A stretch of 64,000 bases of DNA from Pseudomonas sp. FP453 (GCF_030687495.1 NZ_CP117435.1:2856501-2920500); one strand, 5' to 3'; counted from the stretch's first letter, positions 35,197-42,919 are shown. Numbers and translations are program-made. The notes: generated by a model not told the origin, from the sequence alone.

Positions 35197-35337
35197 TTGA
35201 AAACGATCCTGGAAGAGATCGAAAGCTGTGCTAGAAATGACATGTCGCGCATGCATTTCAGATATTCGTTGTTGGGGTGCTGCGCGGCAGACGCTCTATT
35301 ACTCCGTTGGAGCGGGCCCTCCAGCTGTGGGCATTGA
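35197..35337 (+). CDS. Possible 46-aa small protein, TTG start
   Basis: TTG 35197 follows GGGGGAGGGG by 5 bases and opens a 46-residue frame (LKTILEEIESCARNDMSRM at the start, then RYSLLGCCAADALLL). It matches the arrangement of the preceding gene: hairpin, strong ribosome site, short frame. No family recognised. The remaining gap to 35594 holds nothing I can assign. Confidence 0.35.
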   Translation: MKTILEEIESCARNDMSRMHFRYSLLGCCAADALLLRWSGPSSCGH

Positions 35338-35594
35338 TCGGTAGGCTGTCGCATTTAGCCGCGAGTTAAACAACTCCCTTCCTCTGGGCTACTAACTCAA
35401 CGTCTAGGCCTGTCGATCATCTTTTCTGATTTACTCCAGAGCCTCCCTCGTTACCAGATCATGGGCATTCACAACCGTCATGCCGATGGTTGCGTTTCCG
35501 TTTTTTTCTGTGGCGTAAACTCAGCTCTCCTTGGCTCAATGGTTCGAGCAATGTAAGTTCATGCCGCCGGCTAAAAGGTTAGGGAGTTAGTTGA

Positions 35595-35987
35595 TTGGGA
35601 ATGGAAAATGGCGTTCTGGATTCATTAAAGCGTTACCGCTTCTTGATATTGCTGCTGATGGTCGCTACCTCGCTGGTGAGTGCAACGGTAAGATTCGTCG
35701 GAGAGTGGAGTGATTTCTGGACTGTGCTAATGCTGCAAGCTTGGTTCGGTCAGGCTGTGTTCGCTTACCTTCGTGGTGGGTGGGTTGCGATCGGGCCTGG
35801 AGGTCTTCCTAAAGACGCCAGTCCGACATCCAGGGCACTATTGGCCGGAGTTGCATTTGCCATTTACCTAATCGGCTTTGGCTTTGATGGCTATCCGAAA
35901 AAAGAGTCTGTCCATGACAGGCGCCCTTCAGACTGGACCATGCCTACACGAGAGGAAATCGGACGATCTTCTGAAGAAAATAGATAG
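35595..35987 (+). CDS. Small membrane protein of unknown function
   Basis: A 130-aa protein with three hydrophobic segments: FLILLLMVATSLVSATVRFVG, FWTVLMLQAWFGQAVFAYL and ALLAGVAFAIYLIGFGF; a polar tail follows (DRRPSDWTMPTREEIG). TTG 35595 has AGGGAG 8 bases upstream; ATG 35601 two codons later is the alternative. Not recognised; prophage membrane proteins of this size often act in superinfection exclusion, but nothing here proves it. Confidence 0.6.
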   Translation: MGMENGVLDSLKRYRFLILLLMVATSLVSATVRFVGEWSDFWTVLMLQAWFGQAVFAYLRGGWVAIGPGGLPKDASPTSRALLAGVAFAIYLIGFGFDGYPKKESVHDRRPSDWTMPTREEIGRSSEENR

Positions 35988-36098
35988 ATCAGTTTGGTTT
36001 TTCTGTAGGCATGTGGAGTCCTTGCCGGGCCATGCCCGGGCGGTGGAGTTTGAAAGGGGATCAGCTACAGTTCAGCAATCAGCCAAACGGAGGTGGTG

Positions 36099-36353
36099 AT
36101 GGATAATTACGTCTGCATAATCTGTGGCGGGAAGGGCAAGGAAAGATATTCGTTGGGTGAATTCAGGGATGTCGAATGTCCGGACTGCGGCAAGTACCTG
36201 ATCTCGCTAACGGTGCTGGACGACATGAGGAAGAGAGAGCGCCGCTTCAACATCCCGGCCACCAGGGCTTGCATAAATGGCTTCATTGCCGCAGGTCTGC
36301 CTGCCGTAATTTCCAAAGCTGAAATCGCCTACCACCAGCTGTTTTCTACTTGA
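36099..36353 (+). CDS. Small zinc-ribbon protein
   Basis: An 84-aa protein with two CxxC knuckles, CIICGGKG (residues about 6-9) and CPDCG (about 28-31), forming a probable zinc ribbon; the C-terminal half is helical (TRACINGFIAAGLPAVISKAEI). GGAGGTGGTG directly before ATG 36099. The last eight bases overlap the convergent methyltransferase gene. DNA or RNA binding is likely for such ribbons; partner unknown. Confidence 0.7.
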   Translation: MDNYVCIICGGKGKERYSLGEFRDVECPDCGKYLISLTVLDDMRKRERRFNIPATRACINGFIAAGLPAVISKAEIAYHQLFST

Positions 36354-37290
36354 TGTCTAATTGTCGCAGAAGGCGCCGGCCGATCCAGCGAACCACGGTG
36401 ACGGCCTTGCTGTTGCCGATCGCCTTGTAGCGGGGGCCGTCCGGGCATTCGCTGGCAGGCTTACCGCGCCAAGGGATCTGCGTGTAGTTATCGGGGAAGC
36501 CTTGGCAGCGCTCCCATTCGATCACGCTGGTCCGGCGGACGCCTTCGGGCTCCAGCACATATGCCTCTCTATCATCGAGAGAGCCCCCCCCTTGTGCCGT
36601 GAGAGTAGGGTGAAGTGCAAGCTTCGCCGGCCATCCCGGCGGGCTATCCCGGCGAGTGCCTTCGCGCTCAAAAAGTACCTCGGCGGGATCGAACCCGTTT
36701 CGAGCACTTGCGACAACGAATACACGACGGCGCCGTTGGGCCAGGCCGAAATATTGGGCGTCCAGGACCCTCCACGCGATTGTTCTTTTGGGTCCATACA
36801 CACAACCAGCGTCCTGCCATTTTTTCCCTGGAGGCTGCAGCTCGCAGTCTTCCCCAGCAAGCGCGCCAAGAAAGCATCCGAAGGCGTTCCCTTTGTCGCT
36901 GAGGACGCCGGGGACGTTTTCCCAGACGATGACGCTGGCGGGCTTTCGCTGGCCGGCGCGAACATAGTCAACTGCATCTGCAAGCTCCACGTATTTGATG
37001 GTGAGTGCTCCGCGGGGGTCGGTGAGGCCTTCGCGCATACCGGCAACCGAGAAGGCCTGGCACGGGGTGCCGCCAACCAGCACTTCAGGCGCCGGGATCT
37101 TGTCGGCCAGCACCAGGGCGGCCAGCTTCGTCATGTCGCCGTGGTTCGGCACGTTGGCGTAGTGGTGGGCCAGAACCGCCGAGGGGAACGGCTCAATCTC
37201 AGCGAACCAGGCGGCGCGCATGCCCAGCGGGTGCCAGGCCTGGGTCGCAGCTTCGATGCCGCTGCACACGCTTCCATAGGTGATAGGCAT
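36346..37290 (-). CDS. dcm: DNA (cytosine-5) methyltransferase
   Basis: A 314-aa C5-cytosine methyltransferase using S-adenosylmethionine. Conserved motifs in order: I (SVCSGIEAATQAW), II (FAEIEPF), IV (GGTPCQAFSVAG, catalytic Cys77), VI (VIVWENVPG), VIII (LAQRRRRVFVVAS), IX (WERCQGFPDN) and X (RYKAIGNSKAV). The target-recognition region between VIII and IX is short (about 50 residues). No restriction endonuclease gene lies beside it, so it is an orphan. Such prophage enzymes shield phage DNA from host restriction or tune expression. Recognition sequence cannot be read from the protein. Confidence 0.93.
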   Translation of the reverse strand: MPITYGSVCSGIEAATQAWHPLGMRAAWFAEIEPFPSAVLAHHYANVPNHGDMTKLAALVLADKIPAPEVLVGGTPCQAFSVAGMREGLTDPRGALTIKYVELADAVDYVRAGQRKPASVIVWENVPGVLSDKGNAFGCFLGALAGEDCELQPPGKKWQDAGCVYGPKRTIAWRVLDAQYFGLAQRRRRVFVVASARNGFDPAEVLFEREGTRRDSPPGWPAKLALHPTLTAQGGGSLDDREAYVLEPEGVRRTSVIEWERCQGFPDNYTQIPWRGKPASECPDGPRYKAIGNSKAVTVVRWIGRRLLRQLDIK

Positions 37291-37365
37291 TTAGTTGCTC
37301 TCCTGGCTCAAAAACAGGCAATGAAAAATGAGGTAAAATTCGGTGTTACATAAGGAGATCGAAGA

Positions 37366-37626
37366 ATGTCAGTAGAAATTCGAGAAGTCGTTTCCAGCTT
37401 TGTTTTGGATGTTTCTGGTCACACTGTGCATGCCCGAATTACAAAGGATGTTGATGGTTCGGAAGGCTTTATCTGGGATATCAGCCATCATGGGGGCGGT
37501 TTTTCTCGAGTAAAAAAAGCTCAGATGGCTCCAGTGAGTAGTCGTAAAGAGGCGCTGGAGCAGATCATCGCCTATGCCCAAACCTTCGAGCCGGGATACA
37601 GCCCGCAGCCGAACAGCCGCTACTGA
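37366..37626 (+). CDS. Small phage protein of unknown function
   Basis: An 86-aa protein (VVSSFVLDVSGHTVHARITKD, FIWDISHHGGGFSRVKKAQM, EALEQIIAYAQTFEPGY). AAGGAG lies 8 bases before ATG 37366. It looks like a compact alpha/beta fold. Not recognised. It is transcribed opposite to the methyltransferase. Confidence 0.65.
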   Translation: MSVEIREVVSSFVLDVSGHTVHARITKDVDGSEGFIWDISHHGGGFSRVKKAQMAPVSSRKEALEQIIAYAQTFEPGYSPQPNSRY

Positions 37627-37660
37627 GATATGAGTGAGCTAATCGGCAATTCTCATGGAT

Positions 37661-38050
37661 TCATGCCGCTTGATCTTCTTGCTTCGGAGGCCACTCCGAA
37701 AACCCAACACGGGGTGCCTTCGTCTTCGGGTTGATGATCGGCTTGCCCTTGGCATCCACCAGCACTGCCTTGGCCCGTATTCGCATGTCGCGACACCTCA
37801 GGGTCTTGCGGGCCAGCTCAATGAACTGCTCGGCGTACTGCGGAGCGTCGAAGAGCGGGGAGAGCTGGCGGACCGTACCCCCCCCCATTATCTTCTCGGT
37901 GCGCTTGGCGACCAGCTCCAGCCATTCAGCTTCCGGTATCGGTTCGACGCCGCCCGGTGCCTTTGGGTTCTTCCGGGTGCCGGCCGTTTTCTTGCGGGCC
38001 TCGGTCTTGGCGACATCGAGGGTCATTCCAAACACTGCAAAGGTGCTCAT
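37661..38050 (-). CDS. Basic phage protein of unknown function
   Basis: A 129-aa, lysine-rich protein (MTLDVAKTEARKKTAGTRK, then EWLELVAKRTEKIMGGGTVRQLSPLFDAPQYAEQFIEL as a helical core; basic tail with KGKPIINPKTKAPRVGFSEW). Start ATG 38050 has TTGGAG upstream. It lies in the leftward early operon downstream of the ERF remnant. Not recognised. Confidence 0.65.
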   Translation of the reverse strand: MSTFAVFGMTLDVAKTEARKKTAGTRKNPKAPGGVEPIPEAEWLELVAKRTEKIMGGGTVRQLSPLFDAPQYAEQFIELARKTLRCRDMRIRAKAVLVDAKGKPIINPKTKAPRVGFSEWPPKQEDQAA

Positions 38051-38143
38051 GGGTTATCTCCAAGCGTGCGCCTGCCTCGCCGGCTGGCGTGATTCGTTTG
38101 AGTGGGTGATATGCTTTGCTGTTGATCAAACAAGGAGGTGGTA

Positions 38144-38338
38144 ATGCCCGGTAAAAAGCTTGAAGCGTTCCGCGAGTGGTTCACGCCGCGTAAGAGGCTG
38201 TGGGCAGGAATAGGCCTGTTCGCAATTGCTATCGCCGTGCCTATCGTCAGTCCGGGAGCGACCGCCGCTTGGCTCATAGGGCCTGCGACTGTCTTTTTCT
38301 TGGGTAGCTTTATTCCCGACACGAACGCAAAGCGATAG
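38144..38338 (+). CDS. Small two-helix membrane protein (family member 1 of 2)
   Basis: A 64-aa protein: basic N-terminus (KKLEAFREWFTPRKRLWAG), then hydrophobic IGLFAIAIAVPIVS and AAWLIGPATVFFLGSFIP. AAGGAGG is 5 bases before ATG 38144. A paralogue about 70 percent alike lies at 55530-55721 in the second element. Both are preceded by CCGGCTGGCGTGATTCGT. It runs against the leftward operon. Function unknown. Confidence 0.7.
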   Translation: MPGKKLEAFREWFTPRKRLWAGIGLFAIAIAVPIVSPGATAAWLIGPATVFFLGSFIPDTNAKR

Positions 38339-38433
38339 GGCCGGGCGGCTGGCGTGATTCGTTTAAAGGGGGTATTGATGTATTCGGACATTCGGCCCGA
38401 CAAGGGGAACTGATATGGCCTGGGTAGTCATGC

Positions 38434-38919
38434 TTACACGCCGGTCTTGTTTACGCTGCCTTTGATGCCTGCCGCGTCGATAGGTAGGTCGACGTGGTAT
38501 GTCTTTGTGTGCCCAACCTCATGCATGCAGTCGCAGACTGTGCGGATATGGCTCACCAGAGGACTATCGCCGGTGCCGAACGACAGTGAGAAGCCGTGCA
38601 AGGTGTAGACCGGTGAAATCTTGCGATCAATCGACTCAAGCGCGGCATAAGCGCTGTTCGTTTGGGCGTTGAACTTGTCACGAAAAACCGGGCCAATTTC
38701 TGCTTGAGCCCTCACCATTGCGGCATTGAACGCCGCTGCGGCGGTGCGATCCGTGTGCCGTTCGTACATCTCCATCATCTTCTGCATTTTGTCTGCATCG
38801 AATGCCGGATCGGTCGCGGCCCGCTGGATCATTGTCAGCATCGCGGTTGATTCGTTGGTGGCCGCCGGGCTGGCGGCCTGCCGAGCTTCGGTGCGCTCGG
38901 CAAGGGCTGAGTTAGTCAT
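38434..38919 (-). CDS. ERF-family single-strand annealing protein, C-terminally truncated
   Basis: A 161-aa protein with the ERF recombinase N-terminal region: MLTMIQRAATDPAFDADKM, MMEMYERHTDRTAAAAFNAAM, AEIGPVFRDKFNAQTNSAYA, LHGFSLSFGTGDSPLVSHIRT. Family members continue past the GSVNKTGV block with a conserved QAKGSTFSYGRRY-type segment. Here a stop follows GSVNKTGV immediately, and the expected continuation is not found in any frame downstream. About a third of the fold is therefore missing, so recombination activity is doubtful. It is co-directional with the coiled-coil gene seven bases upstream. Confidence 0.8.
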   Translation of the reverse strand: MTNSALAERTEARQAASPAATNESTAMLTMIQRAATDPAFDADKMQKMMEMYERHTDRTAAAAFNAAMVRAQAEIGPVFRDKFNAQTNSAYAALESIDRKISPVYTLHGFSLSFGTGDSPLVSHIRTVCDCMHEVGHTKTYHVDLPIDAAGIKGSVNKTGV

Positions 38920-38926
38920 GGCAACC

Positions 38927-40030
38927 TCAGAAATTGATGGTGACGTTCGGCACTTCGCCGCGGGCGATCTTCAGGACGATGGCCTTGGCCAGCTCTTCGC
39001 CGATGTTCATGCCGATCAAGGCCTGCTTGGCTTCGCCCAGGATTTTCGACTTGTGCGCTACGTCGGCCTGGCGTTCCTGCTGCTGGCGCAGGATTTCGTC
39101 CGCTGCCGCGTTGGCGCGGGAAATCTCGTCTTGGCGAGCCTGTTCAACTGCTGCCGCTTGACGTTCGGCGGCGGCAGCTTGCTCGCGCTCAGCGCGCTGT
39201 TCGGCCTCGATCTGCTCGCGCTTTGCCTGCTCGGCGCGGCGATCAGACTCGGCGGCCTGCAATTTCAGGTCGTTCTCTCGCTTCTCGGCGGCGACCTGCT
39301 CATCACGGACGCGTTGCGCTTCGGTATCGCGGTCACGCTGGGCGCTGGCTTCGGCTTCGCGTGTGGCTTGTTCGGCGGCTTCGCGGGCAATGCGCTCTTC
39401 GTTGTCCTTCTTGTCGCGGGCTTCCTTCTCCAGGCGCAGACGGGTCAGTTCGGCCTGTTCGGCTTCGTACTGGGTACGCTCGACGTGCAGGGTGCGCAGC
39501 TTTGCAAGGGTCTGGTCTTTCACCTGGGCGGCTTCGGCCAGGAACTCTTCCCAGGCATCGTTGATTTCTACCAGCTCGAGGTCGGCAATGATCTGGGCGA
39601 CGTGGGCGGCGGCTGGGCTTGCCTCGAAAACGGCCAGGTCTTTGATGGCCTGAATGCCATCGACATGCTTGTCTTTGCGAGCCTGATCGGCGGTTTCCCA
39701 ATCCGTCAGGGGTTGGCGGGTGGCGTCGCGCAGGTTGTCCATCTTGGTTACGAACTCGCGCAGCTCAGCCTCGACCACCTTCGGCATTTCCTTGAGGCGT
39801 TTCAGGTAGTCGCGACCAGGGGTTTCGACTGCCTTTTTGGACTTGCTCACTGTTGCAGCCAAGGAAGCGATGCGAGCGCGACCTTTCACAGTTGTCAGGT
39901 CGGGCACCTCTCCGGTGACTTCTGCCTTTACCGCTTCGAAGAACTGGCCCAGGCCGCCGGCTACGTAAATGGCCGGAGCGTTGTCGGCGCTGATGTCGTC
40001 GATGGTGATGACTTGCTGTTGTGCGGACAT
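38927..40030 (-). CDS. Coiled-coil phage protein of the leftward early operon
   Basis: A 367-aa protein. Residues 1-170 are a mixed domain (SADNAPAIYVAGGLGQFFEAV, KGRARIASLAATVSKSKKAVE, RQPLTDWETADQARKDKHV). Residues 175-320 are an extremely charged Ala/Glu/Arg/Gln coiled coil (ERTQYEAEQAELTRLRLEKEA and repeats). The C-terminal 45 residues form a compact tail (LGEAKQALIGMNIGEELAKAI) ending VPNVTINF. It is the first gene after the leftward promoter and is adjacent to the ERF gene; in related phages such proteins accompany recombination genes. Exact function unknown. Confidence 0.8.
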   Translation of the reverse strand: MSAQQQVITIDDISADNAPAIYVAGGLGQFFEAVKAEVTGEVPDLTTVKGRARIASLAATVSKSKKAVETPGRDYLKRLKEMPKVVEAELREFVTKMDNLRDATRQPLTDWETADQARKDKHVDGIQAIKDLAVFEASPAAAHVAQIIADLELVEINDAWEEFLAEAAQVKDQTLAKLRTLHVERTQYEAEQAELTRLRLEKEARDKKDNEERIAREAAEQATREAEASAQRDRDTEAQRVRDEQVAAEKRENDLKLQAAESDRRAEQAKREQIEAEQRAEREQAAAAERQAAAVEQARQDEISRANAAADEILRQQQERQADVAHKSKILGEAKQALIGMNIGEELAKAIVLKIARGEVPNVTINF

Positions 40031-40110
40031 GGGAAATCCTTGCCGCGATGCTCGCAGCGTTGAAGGGGGAGTGCAAATAAGGGTTGATAAACGTTCTTAT
40101 TCGCATTTAA

Positions 40111-40128
40111 GATACGTAATAACATATC
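40111..40128 (+). promoter_or_regulatory. Probable Zur operator upstream of the L36 gene
   Basis: GATACGTAATAACATATC equals its own reverse complement at 14 of 18 positions. It resembles the zinc-uptake-regulator palindrome (GTTATA..TATAAC type) and ends 23 bases before the rpmJ paralogue. Zinc-independent ribosomal paralogues are typically Zur-repressed, which supports the call. Confidence 0.6.
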
Positions 40129-40151
40129 AATGAAACGCAGGAGCCTCACCG

Positions 40152-40307
40152 ATGAAAGTGCTGTCCTCACTGAAAGAAGCGAAAAACCGTCACCGCGACT
40201 GCCAGATCGTTATGCGCCGGGGCCGGATCTACGTGATTTGTAAATCCAATCCGAAATTTAAGGCGCGGCAGGGCAGTGCGAAGAACAAGAACAAGGGCAA
40301 AGGCTAA
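40152..40307 (+). CDS. ykgO: Ribosomal protein L36, zinc-independent (C-minus) paralogue, in the prophage
   Basis: A 51-aa protein: [19 protein letters not shown], then [20 protein letters not shown] and a basic tail. Zinc-binding L36 uses CxxC, a third Cys and a His. Here the first Cys position is Arg/His, and the His position is Phe, so only two cysteines remain and zinc cannot be held in the normal way. This is the B-type L36 that replaces the zinc form during zinc starvation, releasing zinc. AGGAG lies 8 bases before the ATG, and a Zur-like palindrome lies upstream. It sits between the leftward promoter region and the leftward operon, but in the opposite direction, as an independent cargo unit. 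Usually this gene is chromosomal beside rpmE2; no L31 paralogue is here. Confidence 0.88.
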   Translation: MKVLSSLKEAKNRHRDCQIVMRRGRIYVICKSNPKFKARQGSAKNKNKGKG

Positions 40308-40435
40308 TCAGCTCTGCTGCTGCTTTGCTGTTGAACCCGGTAGCGCAGGACCTGGAGGATCCGGCAGGGGGTGTCGCTAAAGAGCGGCGCGGCTTTCGCT
40401 GCTGGCCGGCGGTTGTTGCTGCTGGCTTGAGGAGA

Positions 40436-40496
40436 ATTTAAGCAAGCTGAAATAATCATGTCAAGCATGCTGAATATATAAATTCAGATTGCTGAA
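40436..40496. promoter_or_regulatory. Leftward early promoter with three repressor operators (OL-like)
   Basis: Three 14-base operators match TTAAGCATGCTGAA: TTAAGCAAGCTGAA (40438-40451), TCAAGCATGCTGAA (40461-40474) and TTCAGATTGCTGAA (40483-40496), spaced 22-23 bases. On the minus strand TTGACA (40459-40464), a 17-base spacer and TTAAAT (40436-40441) form a promoter lying across the first two. The same operator motif occurs at the cI/cro region 5 kb away. Confidence 0.8.
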
Positions 40497-40506
40497 ATTA
40501 TTGAGC

Positions 40507-40533
40507 GATAAAAAGCCCGCTCAATGGCGGGCT
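40507..40533 (-). terminator. Rho-independent terminator after the DUF1654 gene
   Basis: On the minus strand AGCCCGC-CATTGA-GCGGGCT is followed by TTTTTATCG. It lies just past the DUF1654 stop and shields the OL-like promoter from read-through. Confidence 0.85.
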
Positions 40534-40536
40534 CAT

Positions 40537-40788
40537 TTAGGCGTCGCAGTATTCTCGCCAGCCGATCCTGACGGTACCGCCCTCCAAGGTCTCGACTCGG
40601 ACGCCGGCCGTTTCGCCGATCTCATCCAGCAGCCGCTTCCAGTCCTCGGGATTTTCATGCTCCAGCCTACACACCGTGACCGCCTGGACCTTCTGAACAC
40701 CTGGTGAGGCAATCAGGGCTTGCAGGCGTCGACCTGCAGCTTCGTAGGAAGAGGGCGGTTTAGACGTGGTAAACGCTGGGCTGTGCAT
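40537..40788 (-). CDS. DUF1654 family protein
   Basis: An 83-aa protein of a Pseudomonas-restricted family: PSSYEAAGRRLQALIASPGVQKVQAVTVCRL (SYExxGRRxQ pattern), then PEDWKRLLDEIGETAGVRVE and a terminal strand GTVRIGWREY. Members are frequent in prophages near the immunity region; function unknown. It has its own terminator. Confidence 0.85.
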   Translation of the reverse strand: MHSPAFTTSKPPSSYEAAGRRLQALIASPGVQKVQAVTVCRLEHENPEDWKRLLDEIGETAGVRVETLEGGTVRIGWREYCDA

Positions 40789-40912
40789 GTGGTACTCCTT
40801 ACCTTAGCTGGATGCATATACAGTATTTATGTTGCTATATATTGGCAAGCTCGGATTTGCTTTTTCATGCGCAAATGCATAGAAGCTGAGAAGGTTACCT
40901 TCTCGCGGGCAC

Positions 40913-40936
40913 AAAAAAGCCCGCGCTTGGCGGGCT
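40913..40936 (-). terminator. Rho-independent terminator after the VOC gene
   Basis: Minus strand: AGCCCGC-CAAGC-GCGGGCT followed by TTTTTTGTG. It is 25 bases past the stop of the VOC gene. Confidence 0.88.
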
Positions 40937-40960
40937 TTAAGCGAGCACTGAAAGTCGAGC

Positions 40961-41371
40961 TTAAGCAGGCAAGCGCAAATCGCCACGATGGACTATGTGC
41001 ACTTTATTGCCATCCGGGTCCCGTAGGTACGCGCCATAATAGCCGTCCCCATAATGCTGGCGCGGCCCTGGTTCACCAGCATCTATACCGCCAGCAATAA
41101 GGCCTGCGGCATAGGCGGCATCGACAGAATCTGGATGTGGTGCGGAGAAAGCCACCATGCCGCCATTTCCAGCGAGGGCATCTTTGAGATCGTAAGGGCG
41201 GTAAACATAGAAGCGGGGCAGAGGGCTGTCGGGGTTCACCCAGCATGCCGAAGGTGGTCCGCCATCGGGCGTTACAGGTCGACGGCAGAGCCCCAGAGGG
41301 ATCAGAACCGCGTCATAGAAGGTAGCGGCCTTATCAAGATCGTTTGTCCCAACGGTTACGTGACTGAACAT
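40961..41371 (-). CDS. VOC-superfamily (glyoxalase-like) protein
   Basis: A 136-aa vicinal-oxygen-chelate protein with two beta-alpha-beta-beta-beta units: MFSHVTVGTNDLDKAATFYDAVLIPLGL (metal His region), SPLPRFYVYRPYD, NGGMVAFSAPHPDSVDAAYAAGLIAGG, and YYGAYLRDPDGNKVHIVHRG with the C-terminal metal Glu position replaced (family usually ends with E; here H/V). AGGAAT precedes the ATG. Metabolic cargo in a lambdoid immunity region is unusual. Substrate unknown; the group includes glutathione- and antibiotic-modifying enzymes. Confidence 0.85.
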   Translation of the reverse strand: MFSHVTVGTNDLDKAATFYDAVLIPLGLCRRPVTPDGGPPSACWVNPDSPLPRFYVYRPYDLKDALAGNGGMVAFSAPHPDSVDAAYAAGLIAGGIDAGEPGPRQHYGDGYYGAYLRDPDGNKVHIVHRGDLRLPA

Positions 41372-41652
41372 CCTGTATTCCTACTCACGGAGGCGAGGCG
41401 TTATCGTGTCATTTTGACGGTGGGCGTGTATAGCGGTCGTCGGGTAAGTCGGGGAGGGCGAGTGTCAGCCCTCCAAATCGCAGGCAAAGAAAAGCCCGCG
41501 ATGGGGATTGGCGGGCTTAAAGGGTTTCATTAGGAGCTGGGATAACCATAGGCGCCCGACTGTGAAAAGGTCGTGAAAGGCCAGGTAGAAAAGGCTTGCT
41601 CATTGGCTGGCCGTTAATAATATTCGGGAGTGATCTGATGATCCTTCTGCGC

Positions 41653-41949
41653 TTACACCTTTTCGTGTCGACTATCCTCGACTTGCTGGTTCTGTGGATC
41701 GCACAAAGCTAAGTAGTAAGCCACACACCAGCCGATCAGTGTCCATCCGGTCAGTAGGTTGATTAGAAAAATTCGACGGGGCGGAACTGGTTCGATTAGG
41801 GCGGTACAAATTGAGGGGAATAGGTAAAGGGCTATGGCGCTAACGTGAAATATGAGATCAGCTGCAATTGCGACTCCATTGTCTCCGCTGCTTATGAAGT
41901 AGCTCACCAAGCAGGTTGGCGCAAGCAGTGCTAATCCAAAGACCTTCAT
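41653..41949 (-). CDS. Superinfection immunity-like membrane protein
   Basis: A 98-aa protein with three hydrophobic segments. Its C-terminal half fits the T4 Imm-like family pattern: YLFPSICTALIEP, then RRIFLINLLTGWTLIGWCVAYYLAL. Such proteins sit in the inner membrane and block DNA entry by superinfecting phage. Start ATG 41949 has GGGGAGGCTGC upstream. It lies in the immunity region of the prophage, which supports the role. Confidence 0.72.
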   Translation of the reverse strand: MKVFGLALLAPTCLVSYFISSGDNGVAIAADLIFHVSAIALYLFPSICTALIEPVPPRRIFLINLLTGWTLIGWCVAYYLALCDPQNQQVEDSRHEKV

Positions 41950-42066
41950 CGCAGCCTCCCCGTGAAACTTCGCGATAGCTAATTGATACCACGCTCCATT
42001 TGTTTTGTGTAGTGGCTGTTTTTCTGATCTGGTCTAGCGCTATGGGGTAGGCAGTCGGCGCCGATC

Positions 42067-42390
42067 TCAAAACGAACTTACGATTGCCTGGGCAAGCTGC
42101 TGATCATTCATCAACGGTGGTGCATAGGTCGTACGGTAGAAGCGCACCGCCTGTTCAAATTGGGCGCCGCGTATGTCACCGTTTGAACCAATAAAGGCGA
42201 GCGCGTCAGCCTTTGCAGGCTTGAAGTTATTACTGGCCAACATGGTGAGCCCGGTAGTTCCTGCAACGGTGTAGCTTGGAGCCATCAGTACAGACAGCAT
42301 CGAGTTGTTATAGGAGTCATCGGACCCCTCAGAGGCGTGAGCGTTGATCGATACCATGAGGGCTGCGGCTACAATCTTCCATGAGTCCAT
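42067..42390 (-). CDS. DUF2388 family secreted protein, copy 1
   Basis: A 107-aa protein with a signal peptide (WKIVAAALMVSINAHAS) and the DUF2388 block PAKADALAFIGSNGDIRGAQFEQAVRFYR near the C-terminus. The family is Pseudomonas-specific with unknown, probably periplasmic, role. A second copy of the same design is at 42483-42809. Normally these are chromosomal genes. Confidence 0.82.
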   Translation of the reverse strand: MDSWKIVAAALMVSINAHASEGSDDSYNNSMLSVLMAPSYTVAGTTGLTMLASNNFKPAKADALAFIGSNGDIRGAQFEQAVRFYRTTYAPPLMNDQQLAQAIVSSF

Positions 42391-42482
42391 GCTGCGATGC
42401 TTCCATTGCGATCAGAGAGGGCCGCTACCATAGCAGAGTGCGTTCCTTCTGGAACAAGGAGAAGGTCCGTCTTAAGCGGGCA

Positions 42483-42809
42483 TCAAAACGAGGTCGCTAT
42501 CACCTGCGCCAGTTGCATGTCGGACATATGAGGCGATGTGTAGGCTGAACGATAGTACCTGGACGCCTGCTCAAACTCAGCACCGCGAATCTCGCCGTCA
42601 GAACCAATGAACGCCAAGGCGTCGGTCTTGGCTGACTTGAAGATTTTTGGCGGATCGGTCGTGAGAGATGTGGTTAATCCAATTAAAATGGTTGGCGAGG
42701 AGATTGTGATAAATATCGCGGCAGCGATAGGGTTGACGTCGTCACCTGATACGGCCTGAGTGCTGAACGATGCCAGTAGGGCGATTGCCAGCGTCTTCCA
42801 TGAATCCAT
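42483..42809 (-). CDS. DUF2388 family secreted protein, copy 2
   Basis: A 108-aa paralogue of the neighbouring gene: signal peptide WKTLAIALLASFSTQAVS, then KTDALAFIGSDGEIRGAEFEQASRYYRSAY. Both end with an AQ(A/V)I(V/A)(S/T)SF tail. The pair shares the same upstream context (CTTCCATTGCG(G/A)TCAGAG), so it arose by tandem duplication. The middle regions differ more than the ends. Confidence 0.82.
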   Translation of the reverse strand: MDSWKTLAIALLASFSTQAVSGDDVNPIAAAIFITISSPTILIGLTTSLTTDPPKIFKSAKTDALAFIGSDGEIRGAEFEQASRYYRSAYTSPHMSDMQLAQVIATSF

Positions 42810-42873
42810 TCTTCGATGCTTCCATTGCGGTCAGAGGGAGCCACCATAGCAGAGCAGGACGCTTGCCAGATAC

Positions 42874-42898
42874 AAGAAGCCCGGCGCGGGGCCGGGCA
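42874..42898 (-). terminator. Terminator of the ImmA/DUF4411 operon
   Basis: Minus strand GCCCGGC-CCCGC-GCCGGGC followed by TTCTTG. It lies just past the DUF4411 stop. Confidence 0.75.
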
Positions 42899-42919
42899 TT
42901 GTGTTCAGATATTTTCGGA

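Noticed and set aside
38726..40063. Plus-strand hydrophobic open frame opposite ERF and coiled-coil genes
   Set aside because: The Leu/Phe-rich look comes from reading the complementary strand of Glu/Lys-rich coiled-coil codons.
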